NCBI GenBank assembly: GCA_024653225.1
Contig: JANLGA010000032.1
Span: 1-14,071 of the forward strand
DNA: 14,071 nucleotides
Direction of reading: 5' to 3'
Origin: Bacillota bacterium
GTDB taxonomy: Bacteria; Bacillota; Sulfobacillia; JABLXB01
In this document: one piece after another, positions 12,843 through 14,071 of the stretch
Layout: every line of letters starts with the position of its first letter
How positions within the stretch are numbered: position 1 is the first letter of the stretch
Program-made: the position numbers and the translations under genes
The notes under the pieces: model-generated
The model's database searches: none
Told to the model about the DNA's origin: nothing
Seen by the model: the letters and a program-made list of their open reading frames with translations, nothing else

Positions 12843-13841
12843 TTGGCGGGGTACAGGGTGGCCGTGGTGGGGGCTACCGGCGCCGTCGGGAGAACCCTCG
12901 TGCAGGTGCTGGCGGAGAGGTCGTTTCCCGTCTCCGACTTGAAGTTGTACGCCACTGAACGATCGGTCGGCACCGGCATCCGTTTCGGAAATGAGCTCCT
13001 GGAAGTCCGGAGACTGGACGAAGGAGAGCTCGACGGCACGGAGTTCGCCTTCTTTTGCGCCACTGCCGAGGTGAGCCGGAGGCTGGCACCGAGGCTGGCC
13101 TCAAGGGGCACAGTGGTTATTGACAAGTCCAGCCACTTCAGGATGGATCCGGGAGTCCCACTGATCGTCCCCGAAGTGAATGCGGAGGCTCTAAGGCACC
13201 ACGCGGGCATAATATCGAGCCCGAACTGTTCGACGATACAGGTCGTCGTGGCCGTTAACCCGATCCACCTTATGTCGCCCGTCAGGCGCATGGTGGTCGC
13301 GACGTACCAGGCCGTGTCCGGCACGGGGCTCGACGGGGTGGATGAACTGTCCCGACAGTCGCGGGCGGCGCTCGAAGGCGCCGAGGCGTCCGGGAGCGTG
13401 TACCCGCGTCGGATCGCGTTCAACGTCATCCCCCAGATTGACGCGTTCGAGCCCTCCGGCTTCACCGGGGAGGAAATGAAGCTGGTGCGCGAGACCAGAA
13501 AGATCATGGGAGACGAGGGTATCAAGATCACGGCGACGTGCGTGCGCGTGCCGGTGTTTCACTGCCATTCGGAGGCCGTCATACTTGAGACGCGGGACCC
13601 GCTCGATGCGAACGAAGTGCTGGAACAGCTCGAAAAGGCCCCCGGCGTCCGGCTGTCGAGGGGGGAGAGCGGTTATCACACCCCCGCCGAGTGTGCGGGA
13701 CGCGACGAGGTATTCGTCTCCCGCGTTAGGCAGGACCCCTGCCTTGAGAACGGCCTGAGCATGTGGGTGGTTGCCGACAACCTCAGGAAGGGGGCGGCTA
13801 CGAACGCGGTTCAGATCGCCGAATGCATTGCCGGAAGGTGA
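12843..13841 (+). CDS. asd: Aspartate-semialdehyde dehydrogenase
   Basis: Asd reduces beta-aspartyl phosphate with NADPH to aspartate semialdehyde, the branch point to lysine, diaminopimelate, dipicolinate, threonine and methionine. The 332-residue product has the nucleotide-binding GATGAVGRT at residues 10-18, the catalytic Cys129 in SSPNCSTIQ, VVATYQAVSGTG, PQIDAFEPSGFTGEEMK, and RVPVFHCHSEAV with the catalytic His. The residue before that His is Cys where Gly is usual (GHSE). The start is TTG 12843: AAGGAGG at 12827-12833 lies 9 bases upstream, and the nucleotide-binding fold begins three codons in. It sits between spoVFB and aspartokinase, so the same transcript would supply both the precursor pathway and the spore-specific end step. 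Confidence 0.96.
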   Translation: MAGYRVAVVGATGAVGRTLVQVLAERSFPVSDLKLYATERSVGTGIRFGNELLEVRRLDEGELDGTEFAFFCATAEVSRRLAPRLASRGTVVIDKSSHFRMDPGVPLIVPEVNAEALRHHAGIISSPNCSTIQVVVAVNPIHLMSPVRRMVVATYQAVSGTGLDGVDELSRQSRAALEGAEASGSVYPRRIAFNVIPQIDAFEPSGFTGEEMKLVRETRKIMGDEGIKITATCVRVPVFHCHSEAVILETRDPLDANEVLEQLEKAPGVRLSRGESGYHTPAECAGRDEVFVSRVRQDPCLENGLSMWVVADNLRKGAATNAVQIAECIAGR

Positions 13842-13857
13842 ATTCGGAGGCTTCGCG

Positions 13858-14071
13858 ATGGATCGGAAGAAGATAGTGATACAGAAGTTCGGCGGCACGT
13901 CGGTGGCCACGCCCGGGTACCGCGATATGGTGGCGGACAAGGTCGTGCGCGCGGTGAACGAGGGGTACACACCGGTGGTGGTGGTGTCCGCCATGGGGCG
14001 GGACGGCGACCCGTATGCCACCGGTGTGTACCCCTCGTTCACCGCGCGCACGACCTTGTCCGCCACCATAT
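13858..14071 (+). CDS. dapG: Aspartate kinase, N-terminal part, cut by window end and an artefact
   Basis: Aspartokinase phosphorylates aspartate at the head of the lysine/threonine/methionine pathway. The start ATG 13858 has CGGAGG at 13845-13850, 7 bases upstream, and lies 16 bases after asd. The product begins MDRKKIVIQKFGGTSVA, where KFGGTS (residues 10-15) is the ATP-binding signature, and continues VVVVSAMGRDGDPYAT, which is typical to residue 55. After that the sequence no longer fits the family: it is the reverse complement of codons 23-40 of the same gene. Only about 13858-14020 should be trusted. The symbol dapG is taken from the asd-dapG order in Bacillus subtilis; another aspartokinase isozyme is possible. 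Confidence 0.85.
   Translation, partial: MDRKKIVIQKFGGTSVATPGYRDMVADKVVRAVNEGYTPVVVVSAMGRDGDPYATGVYPSFTARTTLSATI
13925..14071. repeat. Perfect 54-bp inverted repeat at the window end
   Basis: Bases 13925-13978 are exactly reverse-complementary to 14018-14071, with a 39-base spacer at 13979-14017. The left arm is normal aspartokinase coding sequence. The right arm runs to the last base of the window and breaks the family sequence right after GDPYAT. A short CCACCGG stretch around the junction could have been the site of strand switching. A fold-back chimera at a contig end explains this better than a natural element. Confidence 0.9.

Noticed and set aside
13974..13986. GGTGGTGGTGGTG short tandem repeat
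   Set aside because: It is explained by four consecutive Val codons of the conserved aspartokinase strand PVVVVSAMG.
13191..14069. Long minus-strand ORF that begins like aspartokinase residues (MVADKVVRAVNEGYTP)
   Set aside because: It is created by the inverted repeat at the window end, which copies the aspartokinase start onto the other strand; the rest runs antisense through asd.
1..14071. CRISPR arrays, tRNA or rRNA genes, insertion sequences, phage or toxin-antitoxin genes
   Set aside because: No direct-repeat array, RNA gene signature, transposase motif or mobile-element boundary was found; gene density and codon usage are uniform throughout.

Overview
The window is a densely packed run of chromosomal housekeeping genes, all on the + strand, from a GC-rich, probably spore-forming member of the Bacillota (Firmicutes). 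The lineage call rests on three things: the gene order truB-ribF ... rpsO-pnp ... M16 peptidase ... spoVFB-asd-aspartokinase, which is the classical Bacillus/Clostridia neighbourhood; a recognisable dipicolinate synthase subunit B (a sporulation enzyme); and strong AGGAGG-type ribosome binding sites. GTG and TTG starts are common. I cannot name a genus.

Positions 1-4987: the end of a DHH-family phosphoesterase (nrnA-like), then truB (tRNA pseudouridine 55 synthase), ribF (FAD synthesis), pyrimidine-nucleoside phosphorylase and cytidine deaminase, joined by overlapping or abutting stop/start codons, followed by an unrecognised lipoprotein. The phosphorylase, deaminase and lipoprotein sit between ribF and rpsO, which are adjacent or nearly so in many Bacillota. 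A hairpin follows the lipoprotein gene.

Positions 5050-7847: a good sigma-A promoter drives rpsO (S15). Its leader of about 90 nt contains a three-codon mini-ORF ending on the rpsO Shine-Dalgarno, and possible alternative pairing. A terminator-like hairpin and a second hairpin separate rpsO from pnp (PNPase), which carries a charged Arg/Gly/Asp tail.

Positions 7852-11159: nfo (endonuclease IV), a membrane-anchored VanW-family protein, an M16B zinc peptidase and a dimeric dUTPase/MazG-like protein, all overlapping or within a few bases of each other. The dUTPase-like gene has a strong ribosome binding site but no conventional start codon at the right distance.

Positions 11160-14071: a small conserved-looking membrane protein, a glycine-zipper stress-type protein, spoVFB, asd and the start of an aspartokinase gene. 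Asd and aspartokinase feed the lysine/diaminopimelate/dipicolinate route that SpoVFB completes in the mother cell. The usual partner gene spoVFA is not next to spoVFB.

The last 54 bases are an exact reverse complement of 13925-13978. They interrupt the aspartokinase reading frame and look like a fold-back artefact at a contig end. I found no mobile element, CRISPR array, tRNA or rRNA, and nothing that amounts to a new multi-gene system. The points most worth checking are the contig-end inverted repeat, the spoVFB gene without its neighbour, the dUTPase start codon and the rpsO leader.
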